Shown here piece after piece: positions 27,715 through 40,432 of a DNA stretch of 64,000 nt; positions within the stretch are counted from its first letter, which is position 1; every line of letters starts with the position of its first letter. A program made the position numbers and the translations under genes. This stretch comes from Erythrobacter sp. GTDB taxonomy: Bacteria; Pseudomonadota; Alphaproteobacteria; Sphingomonadales; Sphingomonadaceae. Under the pieces are notes generated by a model. The model had not been told where the DNA came from. It was given only the letters and a program-made list of their open reading frames with translations, and searched no databases. Location of the stretch: positions 150,183 through 214,182 of the forward strand of contig JAHEAV010000001.1 of assembly GCA_024642565.1 (NCBI GenBank), in the 5' to 3' direction.

Positions 27715-28326
27715 ATGTCGCAGATCGCCCTGCCATTACCAAACCGGCATTCCGGTGATCCCGACCGGATCGTGATCGGCAACGCCAATGCCGCCGTGAT
27801 CGAGGCGTTGCGCGATCCGGCCGCATGGCCATTTGGCACAGCCGTTCTGATCGGCCCGCCGCGTTCCGGAAAATCGCTGCTCGGCCGCTGGTTCTCGGCG
27901 CAGGGCCATGGCCAGCATGTCGATAATGCCGATACGATGGACGAGACGGACTTGTTCCACTTGTGGAACCGGACGCAGGAAAGCGGACAGCCCCTGCTGC
28001 TGATCAGCAATGCGGTGCAATGGGACATATCCCTGGCGGACCTGCGTTCACGCCTCAGTTCGGCCATGCACATCGAACTTGGCGCCCCCGATGATGAGAT
28101 GATGGCCGCCCTGATCGAAAGCCACGCCCAGCAACGCCGCCTTGCATTGGGGGAAGGTGCGCTTACTTATCTGGTGCCCCGTGCAACACGAAGCTTTGCC
28201 GCTGTGGAGCGGCTGGTGGAAATGATCGACCGGTTAAGCCTGGAACGCAAGGCACCGGCTACATTGTCGATCTGGCGTGACGCGCTGGAAGCAGTGCAGG
28301 GTGCGGAGCAGCCCAGGCTCCTGTGA
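27715..28326 (+). CDS. hdaA: DnaA-related replication regulator HdaA
   Basis: HdaA is the alphaproteobacterial Hda equivalent. With the sliding clamp it stimulates ATP hydrolysis by DnaA after initiation. The 203-aa protein begins with a clamp-binding-like segment QIALPLPNR and carries a P-loop GPPRSGKS near residues 50-57. It has a DnaA-like AAA+ core, a sensor region DLRSRLSSA, and a C-terminal lid helix bundle, but no DNA-binding domain IV. The purM neighbourhood matches other alphaproteobacteria. Confidence 0.87.
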   Translation: MSQIALPLPNRHSGDPDRIVIGNANAAVIEALRDPAAWPFGTAVLIGPPRSGKSLLGRWFSAQGHGQHVDNADTMDETDLFHLWNRTQESGQPLLLISNAVQWDISLADLRSRLSSAMHIELGAPDDEMMAALIESHAQQRRLALGEGALTYLVPRATRSFAAVERLVEMIDRLSLERKAPATLSIWRDALEAVQGAEQPRLL

Positions 28327-28394
28327 CTTGCGTTGGAAGGGTTTTGGTGGAAGAATCTTCCATCAGGTCCGCATGGTGAAAGGTTTTGCTGCGC

Positions 28395-29102
28395 ATGTTT
28401 GACGGATTGACCTCCTATCTCGATTCGATCAGCGCCCGTGATCCGGCCCCGCGTTCGCGCTGGGAAGTCCTGCTGTATCCCGGTGTGTTGGCGCTGGGTA
28501 TGCACCGGATTGCCCATTGGCTGTTTGAAGCGAAGCTTTATTTCCTGGCCCGCTTCATCAATCATTTCAGCCGGATGATAACCGCAATCGACATCCATCC
28601 GGGGGCGACCATCGGCAAGAATTTCTTCATTGATCACGGCTTTACAGTGATTGGGGAGACAGCCGAAATCGGGGACAATGTTACAATTTACCAATGTGTT
28701 ACGCTTGGCGGAACCAATCCGGCCAACGGGAAGGGCGGCAAGCGTCACCCCACGTTGGAGGATAATACGATCATTGGTTCCGGCGCGCAGATCATCGGCC
28801 CGATAACCGTGGGCAAACGCGCCCGCGTTGGCGCCAATGCCGTGGTTATTGACGATGTCCCCGAAGGGGCAACCATGGTCGGGCTCAAGGCCCGCAGCAC
28901 GCTGGTCCCGGCGGAAGAATGGCTGAAGGAATTCATTCCTTACGGCACGCCTTGCGATGAGCCTTGCGAAGAAATGGTCGGCGCAGGCAATCGCCGGATC
29001 GAAGCCATGGAGGCGGAAATGGCCCTGTTAAGAGCCGAAGTCCGCGCCCTGCGCGATGGCGCACCGATAGAAGCTGCCAAACTTAGCGGCACAGATAGCT
29101 GA
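28395..29102 (+). CDS. cysE: Serine O-acetyltransferase (CysE/EpsC type)
   Basis: CysE makes O-acetylserine, the precursor of cysteine. The 235-aa protein begins at the ATG at 28395. A TTG three codons upstream is unsupported. The helical N-terminal part precedes a left-handed beta-helix with hexapeptides (IDIHPGATIGKNFFIDHG, VIGETAEIGDNVTIYQCVTLGG). A catalytic His lies in the DHG and GGKRHPTL segments. A C-terminal coiled extension of about 40 residues is longer than in EpsC. The stop overlaps the DUF2794 start by 1 nt. Confidence 0.93.
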   Translation: MFDGLTSYLDSISARDPAPRSRWEVLLYPGVLALGMHRIAHWLFEAKLYFLARFINHFSRMITAIDIHPGATIGKNFFIDHGFTVIGETAEIGDNVTIYQCVTLGGTNPANGKGGKRHPTLEDNTIIGSGAQIIGPITVGKRARVGANAVVIDDVPEGATMVGLKARSTLVPAEEWLKEFIPYGTPCDEPCEEMVGAGNRRIEAMEAEMALLRAEVRALRDGAPIEAAKLSGTDS

Positions 29103-29467
29103 TGGCGGCAAATTCGGGTTTGTTCACGCCTGGATCCATCATCCCCTTCCCCGGGCGGCAGCCGTTGCAAGTGGGGTTCGAACGGCAGGAACTGGGCCGG
29201 ATCATGGATCTTTATGGCCGCATGGTTGCCGCTGGCGAATGGCGTGATTACGCGATGGACTTTACCCGCGACATGGCGCTGTTTTCCGCGTTTCGTCGGG
29301 CGGCCGAACGCCCGCAGACAGGATTGGAGAAACGACCTGCGCTGCGCGGCAAGCAGGGCATGTGGACGCTGTTTGGCGAACATGGCCAAATCCTCAAGCG
29401 AGGGCATGATCTGGTGGCCGTGCTGGCGCCGGTTGAACGGCGCCTGATGAAAGTTGTCGATAGCTGA
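29102..29467 (+). CDS. DUF2794 protein
   Basis: This is a 121-aa alphaproteobacterial DUF2794-family protein of unknown role. It contains the typical IIPFPGRQPLQVGFERQEL start, LGRIMDLYGRMVAAGEWRDYAMDF, and RALFSAFRRAAERP-like middle, ending near LVAVLAPVERRLMKVV. It has no signal or membrane segment, so it is probably cytoplasmic. It is translationally coupled to cysE by a one-base overlap. A strong bidirectional hairpin follows it. Confidence 0.88.
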   Translation: MAANSGLFTPGSIIPFPGRQPLQVGFERQELGRIMDLYGRMVAAGEWRDYAMDFTRDMALFSAFRRAAERPQTGLEKRPALRGKQGMWTLFGEHGQILKRGHDLVAVLAPVERRLMKVVDS

Positions 29468-29470
29468 AAA

Positions 29471-29500
29471 CGCATTGGGCCGATTGCTTGGCCCAATGCG
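29471..29500. terminator. Bidirectional terminator between DUF2794 and SDR
   Basis: CGCATTGGGCC (29471-29481) and GGCCCAATGCG (29490-29500) form a perfect 11-bp stem with an 8-nt loop between convergent genes. On the minus strand the stem is followed by TTTT, so it fits a terminator for the SDR gene particularly well. Confidence 0.85.
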
Positions 29501-29525
29501 TCTGTATGTCAGCCCGGCGGGTTAA

Positions 29526-30461
29526 TCAGCCCCGCGCACTGCTGGGTGCGGCATCAACCCCAAGAACTTCCTGCATCGCCTTCAGGATCGCGGCGCTCTG
29601 TTCAGAGCCGGACTGCGGCGCCTTGAGGTTGGTCATGGAATTGATGTCATCCCACCGTGCAGCGAAACCTTCCACCGTGCGGTCTTCGTCTTTCAGCCAA
29701 ACGGCATCGTTCATCGCCACCCATGCCGAGTGGAAACCGCCTGCACCAGCGCCGACAATCTGATTGGTCGGTGCATCTTCGCTGACCAGGAACAGTGCGG
29801 CAGGGACGACATTGGCTGGATCGAACAGCTTGAAAGCCTGTTCAGGGAACAGGTCTTCGGTCATTCGCGTGCCGGCTACCGGGCTGAGTGAGTTGCACTT
29901 GATGTTGTATTTCGCGCCTTCAAGATAAAGCGTCTTGGTCAGTCCGGCGAGCCCGAGTTTCGCCGCGCCGTAATTGGCCTGGCCGAAATTGCCGAACAGG
30001 CCGGTGCTGCTCGTGGTCATCAGAATGCGGCCATAGGCCTGTTCGCGGAAAGTTTCCCAACATGCCTTCGTGGCATAGGCGGAGCCGAGCAGGTGAACGC
30101 GGACCACGAATTCGAAATCTTCCGGGCTCATCTTGGCGAAGCTCTTGTCCCGCAGCACGCCAGCGTTGTTGATCAACACATGGACGCCGCCCCATTTCTG
30201 CTTGGCGTCGGCGACCATCTTTTCCATCTGGTCATATTCGGTAACCGACGCGCCATTCGAGATGGCTTCGCCGCCCATTTCCTTGATTTCTTCGACAACT
30301 TTGAGCGCCGCGTCCGAATGGCCGGTGCCATCGCGCGATCCGCCGAGGTCGTTCACCACCACCTTGGCCCCGCGCCGGGCGAGTTCCAACGCATATTCGC
30401 GCCCCAAACCGCCGCCTGCACCGGTAACGATGGCAACGCGATCTTTGAAAGAAATGGTCAT
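29526..30461 (-). CDS. SDR family dehydrogenase, MFE-2/(3R)-hydroxyacyl-CoA type
   Basis: This 311-aa short-chain dehydrogenase resembles the dehydrogenase part of peroxisomal multifunctional enzyme 2 (HSD17B4), acting on (3R)-hydroxyacyl-CoA or similar. The N-terminal [21 protein letters not shown] and [14 protein letters not shown] are hallmarks of that group. Catalytic residues lie in [22 protein letters not shown]. The C-terminal tail of about 60 residues is longer than in minimal SDRs. An inverted repeat lies 31 bp upstream of the start. A role in fatty-acid or sterol side-chain degradation is inferred. Confidence 0.88.
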   Translation of the reverse strand: MTISFKDRVAIVTGAGGGLGREYALELARRGAKVVVNDLGGSRDGTGHSDAALKVVEEIKEMGGEAISNGASVTEYDQMEKMVADAKQKWGGVHVLINNAGVLRDKSFAKMSPEDFEFVVRVHLLGSAYATKACWETFREQAYGRILMTTSSTGLFGNFGQANYGAAKLGLAGLTKTLYLEGAKYNIKCNSLSPVAGTRMTEDLFPEQAFKLFDPANVVPAALFLVSEDAPTNQIVGAGAGGFHSAWVAMNDAVWLKDEDRTVEGFAARWDDINSMTNLKAPQSGSEQSAAILKAMQEVLGVDAAPSSARG

Positions 30462-30491
30462 AATAGTCTCTCCAGAATTCCGAATAGGGCC

Positions 30492-30509
30492 TTACGTTTC
30501 CGTAAACGT
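30492..30509. promoter_or_regulatory. Palindromic operator candidate upstream of the MFE-2-type SDR
   Basis: The site contains overlapping palindromes: TTACG-N4-CGTAA and ACGTTT-N4-AAACGT, 31-49 bp upstream of the SDR start on the minus strand. It resembles operators of MerR-type regulators of acyl-CoA catabolism such as LiuR, whose sites have a TTTACG-AACGTAA core. The regulator is not identified in the window. Confidence 0.4.
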
Positions 30510-30619
30510 TGCGCGGAATGGCAGGTTCGCCAAGGCGTTTCAACCGTCAATCAGGTAGCCCGCCATGCCGTAGCGGCAGAGTCGCGAAGCCGAAGACGTT
30601 CTTAGCAGCGAATCGCCGG

Positions 30620-31288
30620 TCAAAGCGACTCCAGCGTAGCGATCAGTTGATCGAAGTGATCGATGACTGCATCCGCGCCCAATTCATGGGGCGGCTTGTC
30701 GCAATAGCCATAGGCGGCAGCGATGACCGGAACGCTGGCCGCCCTGGCTGCGGCCACATCGTAGGAACTGTCCCCGACAAAGGCGAAACTGCCGCCACCA
30801 CAGCGGGAAATCGCTTCGTAAATCGGGTCGGGTTCGGGTTTTGCACGCCCTTTGCCCAACGTATCGCCGCCAATAATGGTGACAAACCGATCGGCCAGGC
30901 CAAGCTGGGTCAGAATATCCGTGGCAAAACTTTCGAACTTGTTGGTTACCACGGCCATCCGCACGCCAAATGTGGCCAGGATGTCCATCGCCGCCTCTGC
31001 CCCTGGATAAGGGCGGGTGTGGACTGCGTTGTTCTGCGCATAATAGGCCAATAGAGCCTTGTAGAGCGGACGAAATTCCTCATCCGAAACACCGCCCTGA
31101 TCGTCCAGCGCCTTTTTCAGCATCAATTTGGCCCCGCCACCGATCAGGCTTTCCACCTGTTCCACCGGAACGGTTGCGCGCCCACCCAGCCGGAGGGCAT
31201 GGTTCACCGCTGCGCCCAGATCATGATGCGTATCGAGCAATGTGCCGTCGAGATCGAAGCCGACAATTGCGAAAGGAAAATCACTCAT
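30620..31288 (-). CDS. gph: Phosphoglycolate phosphatase (HAD family)
   Basis: Gph dephosphorylates 2-phosphoglycolate arising from DNA repair or oxygenation. The protein is 222 aa from the ATG at 31288, where the true N-terminus begins just before FDLDGTLLDT (HAD motif I). Motif II is VVTNK, and motif III/IV is GDSSYDVAAARAA preceded by KPEPDP. The open frame continues far upstream only by running antisense through glmU. It diverges from glmU with 60 bp between starts. Confidence 0.92.
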   Translation of the reverse strand: MSDFPFAIVGFDLDGTLLDTHHDLGAAVNHALRLGGRATVPVEQVESLIGGGAKLMLKKALDDQGGVSDEEFRPLYKALLAYYAQNNAVHTRPYPGAEAAMDILATFGVRMAVVTNKFESFATDILTQLGLADRFVTIIGGDTLGKGRAKPEPDPIYEAISRCGGGSFAFVGDSSYDVAAARAASVPVIAAAYGYCDKPPHELGADAVIDHFDQLIATLESL

Positions 31289-31348
31289 GCGCAGGTCGTT
31301 GCGCGAAGCTTCTTCAAACCGCAAGCAATTGGTGCCATTGCATGGCTC

Positions 31349-32704
31349 ATGACAGAATTCGCGACCATCATCCTCGCCGCGGGCAAGGGTACCCGCATGA
31401 AATCCAACCTGCACAAGGTGCTGCATCCCATTGCCGGGCGGCCCATGCTGGATCATCTGATGGCTTCGGCGGGCCAGTTGAAACCGTCGCGGACGGTGGT
31501 GGTGGTCGGCGCCGGCCGGGAACAGTTGGAAGCGGCGCTGGGCGACCGCGCGCAGACCTGCCTGCAGGAACCGCAGTTGGGTACCGGCCACGCGGTGCAG
31601 CAGGCACAGGATGCTTTGGCCGGTTTTTCCGGTGATGTGCTGATACTGTATGGGGATGTGCCCTTTGTCCGCGCGGCGACCATGCAAGCCATGCTGGACC
31701 GGCTTCATGCCGATGATGCGCCTGCCGTGGTTGTGCTGGGTTTTGAGCCGGGCGATCCGATGCACTATGGCCGGGTGATTGCGGATGAAAGCGGCCGGAT
31801 CCTGAAAATGGTCGAATATAAGGATGCAAGCGAGGAGGAGCGCGCTTGCCGCCTGTGCAATTCCGGCCTGATGGCTGCGCGCGCGGAGGACATGTTCGGC
31901 TTGCTGGCGCGTGTGGGTAACGACAATGCCCAGGGCGAATATTATCTCGTCGACGTGGTCAATGTCGCCAATGCCGACGGACGGCACAGCGCCGTGGTGG
32001 TGACAGATGATCCGGGCGAAGTGGCCGGGATCAACAGCCGTGCTGAACTGGCTGCGGCAGAGCGACATTGGCAGGATGTTCGGCGGGAAGAAGCGATGGC
32101 GGAGGGCGCTTCGCTCAAAGCCCCGGAAACGGTGTTTTTCAGCTGGGACACGCAGCTTGGCCGCGATGTAACGATTGATCCCAATGTCGTGTTTGGCCCC
32201 GGTGTAAGCGTAGCCGATGGTGCGAAGATCCGCGCTTTCAGCCATCTCGAAGGGGCCAAGGTCGGCGAAAGCTGCGAAGTTGGACCCTATGCCCGGCTGC
32301 GCCCCGGTGCGGTGCTGGAACAGGGTGCAAAGATCGGCAATTTCGTCGAAGTGAAAAATGCCACCTTGGGGCCGGGGGCCAAGGCCAATCACCTTACCTA
32401 TCTGGGTGATGCCACGGTCGGCGCGGGCGCGAACATCGGTGCAGGCACCATCACCTGCAATTACGATGGCTATTTCAAACACCGCACCAACATTGGCCCA
32501 CGGGCCTTCATCGGTTCCAACAGCGCCTTGATCGCACCTTTGAATATCGGGGCCGATGCAATCGTGGCTGCGGGCAGCGCGGTAAGCCGCGATGTCGCGG
32601 ACGGCGAATTGCGCATGGTCCGGGCCGATCAGATGGTCAAACCGGGCTGGGCAGACCGTTTCCACGACGCGATGAAAAAGAAAAAAGCCGGGACGAAGAA
32701 GTGA
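31349..32704 (+). CDS. glmU: Bifunctional UDP-GlcNAc pyrophosphorylase / GlcN-1-P acetyltransferase
   Basis: GlmU acetylates glucosamine-1-phosphate and then adds UTP to make UDP-GlcNAc for peptidoglycan and LPS. The 451-aa protein has the N-terminal uridylyltransferase motif LAAGKGTRMKSNLHKVLHP, the GTGHAVQQA segment and the Asp-containing LYGDVPF. The C-terminal left-handed beta-helix includes IGAGTITCNYDGYFKHRT. I chose the ATG at 31349, since the upstream frame would overlap gph antisense. Its stop overlaps the start of the next lipoprotein gene. Confidence 0.96.
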   Translation: MTEFATIILAAGKGTRMKSNLHKVLHPIAGRPMLDHLMASAGQLKPSRTVVVVGAGREQLEAALGDRAQTCLQEPQLGTGHAVQQAQDALAGFSGDVLILYGDVPFVRAATMQAMLDRLHADDAPAVVVLGFEPGDPMHYGRVIADESGRILKMVEYKDASEEERACRLCNSGLMAARAEDMFGLLARVGNDNAQGEYYLVDVVNVANADGRHSAVVVTDDPGEVAGINSRAELAAAERHWQDVRREEAMAEGASLKAPETVFFSWDTQLGRDVTIDPNVVFGPGVSVADGAKIRAFSHLEGAKVGESCEVGPYARLRPGAVLEQGAKIGNFVEVKNATLGPGAKANHLTYLGDATVGAGANIGAGTITCNYDGYFKHRTNIGPRAFIGSNSALIAPLNIGADAIVAAGSAVSRDVADGELRMVRADQMVKPGWADRFHDAMKKKKAGTKK

Positions 32705-33309
32705 AGGGCTTACCGCTGATCGCAGCATTGGTTCTTCCGGCCTGTTCGCCTGCGAATCCGGAAACGGCTGAAGCCAGCGCAAGGCAGTCGGTCGTACCTG
32801 GGGCTGTGGTTGCAACGGCGGCTGCCACGCCGGCGACTGGTGCAAAGGCTGCAGTTGGCGCGGTCTGCGCGAAAGATGAACCTGTGCTGTTTTCCTGCAA
32901 TCTCAGGAATGGTCGTAAGGTCGCGGTTTGCGGCGCCCTGCTGGGCGGCAGAGCCACCGCGCAATATCGTTACGGCAAGCCGGGTGAACCGGCCGAAATG
33001 ATCTGGCCCCGATCTTCAAGTGATAGCCGCGTCGCCTTTGCCAGCGTACCCTATTCCGGCGGCGGTGAGGCGCAATTGAGCTTTGCCAATGGCACGACTC
33101 GCTATGTCGTTTACAGCCGCATCATTCGTACCAATTTTGCTGCGGATGAACCGAACGATCCTGCGATCGAAGATGGAGTTCTGGTTATGCAGGGCGGCCG
33201 GAAGCTGGCCAATCTGGCATGTGATGATCAACCGATGCATCCGGTCGATTACAATGTGTCGGAAAAATTCGCCGACAAGGCCGAGGAATTGTTCACCTTG
33301 GGGGATTGA
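32701..33309 (+). CDS. Hypothetical lipoprotein coupled to glmU
   Basis: This is a 202-aa protein starting at the GTG at 32701, which overlaps the glmU stop (GTGA). A short signal with the lipobox LPAC puts the lipidated Cys at residue 15. A low-complexity Ala/Thr/Val segment (residues about 30-55) is followed by a compact beta-rich domain with four Cys (ALFSC/CNL-type pairs at about 56, 66, 77 and 179) and an NGTTRYVVYSR strand. I do not recognise a named family. Its position downstream of glmU suggests an envelope role, which is inference. Confidence 0.75.
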   Translation: MKGLPLIAALVLPACSPANPETAEASARQSVVPGAVVATAAATPATGAKAAVGAVCAKDEPVLFSCNLRNGRKVAVCGALLGGRATAQYRYGKPGEPAEMIWPRSSSDSRVAFASVPYSGGGEAQLSFANGTTRYVVYSRIIRTNFAADEPNDPAIEDGVLVMQGGRKLANLACDDQPMHPVDYNVSEKFADKAEELFTLGD

Positions 33310-33313
33310 AGGC

Positions 33314-34570
33314 TTAGCTTTGATTTGGCTCGATTGAGGCAAGGCTGGCCAGCATAAGCACGCCGACCATGATCGGGAAAGCGAAGTGGAATGATCCATC
33401 CAGCATCGATGTTGCCAGCAGGGCAGTGAACGTAGTCACAGCAGGAATTGCCACCTTTGGCTGTGCCGCAACTTTGGCGCGAATTTTCCACAAGGCGCCG
33501 CTAGCCATCAGGCAGATCCCCAGCAATCCGGCGAAACCCCATTCATACAGGAATTGCAGAATTGTATTGTGGGGGTGCCTGAAACCACCAACAGGGTACA
33601 CAAATTGGCCGTCGCCATGGCCGAACAACGGACTTTGCTGGATCCACTCGAGTGTATCGATCCATATTCCAATGCGGTTGGAGCTATAGGTGTTGACGTC
33701 GGCAGTGGCCGTGCTGGCGCCTTCTACGAAGTTGAAGGGCCCGTAAAATGCAGAAGGAACGAACGCCGCCGCCAGCGGCACTGCCAGCACAAGGCAACCA
33801 AGGGCCGTGATCACAAAGGCTTTCCGGCGGTCGGGTGGGCACAGAATGAATGTTACAGACAAAGCTGCGATTGCGGCGAGCGACGCTGCCCGGCTGCCGC
33901 TCCATAAAACAAAAACCATTCCCAGCAAGAGTAGCCCTGCGGACATCAGCCTGTGCCTGGGGGATTGTGCGGTACAGTAAAAACCCGCCGCCAGCCCAAG
34001 AATGGTCAGCGCAAAGCCGGCCAGATGGCGGACGTTGTTGACAGCGATACCAAATGCCAGCCAGTCGTATCCGGGGGTATTCCGGTTTGCCAGTGCCCAG
34101 ACATACGCGATGACGAAGAAAACCGCTGCGCCAAGGGCCGTTGCCACCAACATATTTTCAACGTTGGATTTCCAGGGACCCGAAAGCTGGACGGCCAGCG
34201 CCCAAGCAAAAACAAAGTGCACCAGCGTGAACGGAAAGAAGAGCGTTGAAAGCACTCTGTCGGTGGCGAAATGATAGTTCGCTATCATCGCAGCGGCCAG
34301 CCAGAGAGCGGCACCAATCTTGGTCAGTGGGCGAAGTCTAGCCAGTGAGCCGACAATTTTCGGATTGGAAATCAGAGCGCAAACGATGACCAATATTTCG
34401 GTCAGGATAATGGGAAGACCGAACCCGTTGAGAACCGTAGGTGGGCCAAAATCCCGGATCGACAGAAGCGCGAAAACTGGCGCGCAACACAGCAACGCGG
34501 TGATGACAAGTTTGGGTAAAACCTGTTGAAAATCGCTTGGGGCGTTGGTCAGGGGATCGGCCTTATTCAA
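33314..34570 (-). CDS. O-antigen ligase / Wzy-like polymerase membrane protein
   Basis: This 418-aa polytopic membrane protein has about ten to twelve hydrophobic segments. Near residues 300-330 it carries a large periplasmic loop with a GHGDGQF..FRHPHNTILQFLYEWG block. The HPHN motif is the hallmark of the WaaL/Wzy/PglL superfamily that ligates or polymerises lipid-linked glycans. The likely start is a TTG at 34570, 5 nt after the atpC stop, with GACGGG as a weak ribosome site. It is the last gene of the atp operon direction, which is an unusual place for a glycan gene. Confidence 0.82.
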   Translation of the reverse strand: MNKADPLTNAPSDFQQVLPKLVITALLCCAPVFALLSIRDFGPPTVLNGFGLPIILTEILVIVCALISNPKIVGSLARLRPLTKIGAALWLAAAMIANYHFATDRVLSTLFFPFTLVHFVFAWALAVQLSGPWKSNVENMLVATALGAAVFFVIAYVWALANRNTPGYDWLAFGIAVNNVRHLAGFALTILGLAAGFYCTAQSPRHRLMSAGLLLLGMVFVLWSGSRAASLAAIAALSVTFILCPPDRRKAFVITALGCLVLAVPLAAAFVPSAFYGPFNFVEGASTATADVNTYSSNRIGIWIDTLEWIQQSPLFGHGDGQFVYPVGGFRHPHNTILQFLYEWGFAGLLGICLMASGALWKIRAKVAAQPKVAIPAVTTFTALLATSMLDGSFHFAFPIMVGVLMLASLASIEPNQS

Positions 34571-34575
34571 ACCCG

Positions 34576-34833
34576 TCAGCCGTCAACATGCTCCGCCAAA
34601 ACGGTTAGGCCATTGTCGCCGACTTCGGCAAAGCCCCCGCGCACTTCGATCAGTTCGGGCGCGCTGCCTTCGGTCTTGTAGACTTGCACGGCACCATCGC
34701 GGATCGTGGACATGAACGGCGCATGGCCTTCCAACACGCCAAATTCGCCTTCGGTGCCGGGTACGACCACCATATGGACATCTTCGGAACGGACCAGTTT
34801 GGCCGGGGTCACGAGTTCGAAATGAAGTGGCAT
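34576..34833 (-). CDS. atpC: F1 ATP synthase epsilon subunit
   Basis: AtpC is the central-stalk epsilon subunit that modulates ATP hydrolysis. The 85-aa protein is the short form, essentially the beta-sandwich domain only ([35 protein letters not shown] is the diagnostic segment, given here in part: [13 protein letters not shown]). It lacks the C-terminal two-helix inhibitory domain found in longer epsilons, which is common in alphaproteobacteria. It lies 3 nt after the unrecognised gene that separates it from atpD. Confidence 0.95.
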   Translation of the reverse strand: MPLHFELVTPAKLVRSEDVHMVVVPGTEGEFGVLEGHAPFMSTIRDGAVQVYKTEGSAPELIEVRGGFAEVGDNGLTVLAEHVDG

Positions 34834-34836
34834 GGT

Positions 34837-35382
34837 CTAATTGTCCAAATTATAGATGATTGTCGAAACAATTTGCGGTCTATCCGTCCGGCTACCCGCT
34901 TCCAAGGCATAACTGACAAACAGTTCCATCTTGGGGTCGGCAACAAAGGCGAACCTATGCGTCGAGATATCTTCGCGGGCAGTTTCGCCCTGGTTTTCCC
35001 AAATATTGGTAGCGCCAAGGAACTGCAGCAATCGCTCACCCGATGGAAAGAGATCATCTGATCCACCACCCACCACATGACAGACCGGCGTGACGTCAGA
35101 CGCTGTGATAAAGTAAATCTCTGTCGCCTGGCCCACTTGCCAGTGATGCATGTTTCGGCGCGCCTCGGGCATGGGCAAGGCAAAATCGGGTACCGACTCG
35201 ATTTCACCAAGTCCAGACTGATCCAGCCCAGTATTGGCTGGAAACTCACCAATCCCGTCTGCCCAGCTCGCCGGTTCCGCGATCCAGCTTGTGCATGCCT
35301 GAACGGCTGTTTCCAAGGGGGGCAAGCCCGCCGGGGCAACAAATACGTCCGCTGCTACAAGAAGGATTGCGGAACCAAGCAC
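34837..35382 (-). CDS. Unrecognised exported-looking protein inserted between atpD and atpC
   Basis: This is a 181-aa protein beginning at the GTG at 35382, with TAAGG (overlapping the atpD stop) as ribosome site. The N-terminus LGSAILLVAADVFVAPAG is a likely signal or signal anchor, and one Cys follows in AVQACTSW. The body is acidic, with ATEIYFITASDVTPVCHVVGGG, HRFAFVADPKMELFVSYAL and a hydrophobic IYNL C-terminus. No family is recognised. It sits 10 nt after atpD and 3 nt before atpC on the same strand, so it is almost certainly co-transcribed with the F1 genes. Confidence 0.75.
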   Translation of the reverse strand: MLGSAILLVAADVFVAPAGLPPLETAVQACTSWIAEPASWADGIGEFPANTGLDQSGLGEIESVPDFALPMPEARRNMHHWQVGQATEIYFITASDVTPVCHVVGGGSDDLFPSGERLLQFLGATNIWENQGETAREDISTHRFAFVADPKMELFVSYALEAGSRTDRPQIVSTIIYNLDN

Positions 35383-35392
35383 CGTTACGACC

Positions 35393-37219
<1,827 letters not shown>

Positions 37220-37223
<4 letters not shown>

Positions 37224-38089
37224 AGCGCTTCGGCTCCTGCGATGATTTCGATCAGTTCGGTGGTAATCGCGGCCTGGCGGCTGCGGTTGTACTGGATGGT
37301 CAGCTTGCTGATCAGATCGCCCGCATTGCGCGTGGCATTATCCATCGCCGTCATCGATGCGCCCTGTTCGGACGCCGCGATTTCGAGCAGCGAACCGAAA
37401 ATCTGCGTCTTCACATACCGGGGAAGCAGCGCCTCGAGGATTTCTTCCTCACCCGGCTCATATTCCACCACGGCATCGCTATCTTCGGCAACTTCGGGAG
37501 CCGGTACCGGGATCAGTTGCTGCGTGACCGGTTCTTGCGCCAGCGCCGATTTGAAATTGGCAAAGACCAAATGGGCGACATCGAACTTGCCGGCTTCGAA
37601 CATGGCAAGAAGTTCGGCGGCGATAGCTTCGGCTTCGGCAAAGCCCGGATCGCGAACTGTACTGGTGTCGAACTGCTGGCCAATCTGCGAAGGAAAGGCG
37701 CGTTTCAACGGCGCACGGCCCTTCTTGCCGACCAGATAGAAATGCACATCCTTACCCGCAGCGGTAAGCGCGTTTGCCGTGTTTCTTGCTTCCTTGACGA
37801 TGTTGGAGTTGAGCCCTCCGCACAGTCCCTTGTCCGTGTTGACGACCACCAGCAAATGGCGCTTGTCCGAACCCGTACCGGCCAGCAATTTGGGCGCATC
37901 ATCGCCCGAAACCTTGGCGCTGAGTGACGCCATCACGCCAGCCAGCAGCGCGGCATAAGGCCGTGCCGCTTCGGCCGCGGCCTGGGCACGGCGCAGCTTG
38001 GCCGCTGCGACCATCTGTTTGGCCTTGGTGATCTTCTGGGTCGATTTGACCGAGTTGATCCGGCCCTTGAGTTCTTTAAGCGAGGCCAT
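37220..38089 (-). CDS. atpG: F1 ATP synthase gamma subunit
   Basis: AtpG is the rotating central shaft of F1. The 289-aa protein begins with the conserved [30 protein letters not shown] N-terminal helix (short form: [16 protein letters not shown] family pattern), has [11 protein letters not shown] in the Rossmann domain, and ends with the C-terminal helix [31 protein letters not shown]. It is complete and of normal length. It is 25 nt downstream of atpA. Confidence 0.97.
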
Positions 38090-38114
38090 TTCGGCTCCTT
38101 AATTCGCTACAGGG

Positions 38115-40201
<2,087 letters not shown>

Positions 40202-40432
40202 GCGTATTGGTCCTCTTGGGTCCGGGGAAAACGATGTTGCAGCCGGGCCAGAAATGGGCGTGCAAAGCACTGCCCCAAAGGCTGGCCCTTAGTGGCTGGC
40301 GCGCCCCTATCACCGGCAATGCTGCGATGCAACCCGGCTCGGTGAGAGTCTTTGAGCTTGCATTCCCTCCAGGCGCATATTGGGATATGCTTTGTCCAAG
40401 CAGCCACGCAGATGGCCAGAACGGAGTGCAGG

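Noticed and set aside
28348..28362. TGGAAG-AAT-CTTCCA inverted repeat between hdaA and cysE
   Set aside because: The 6-bp stem is too weak to call as a terminator or operator without further support.
31289..32845. Extension of the gph frame to 741 aa
   Set aside because: The extra part is antisense to glmU. The HAD motif I begins right after the ATG at 31288.
40202..40432. Promoters for atpH and the dioxygenase in the divergent gap
   Set aside because: Several TTGNNN hexamers occur, but none pairs with a convincing -10 at standard spacing, so no site is called in this 231-bp stretch.
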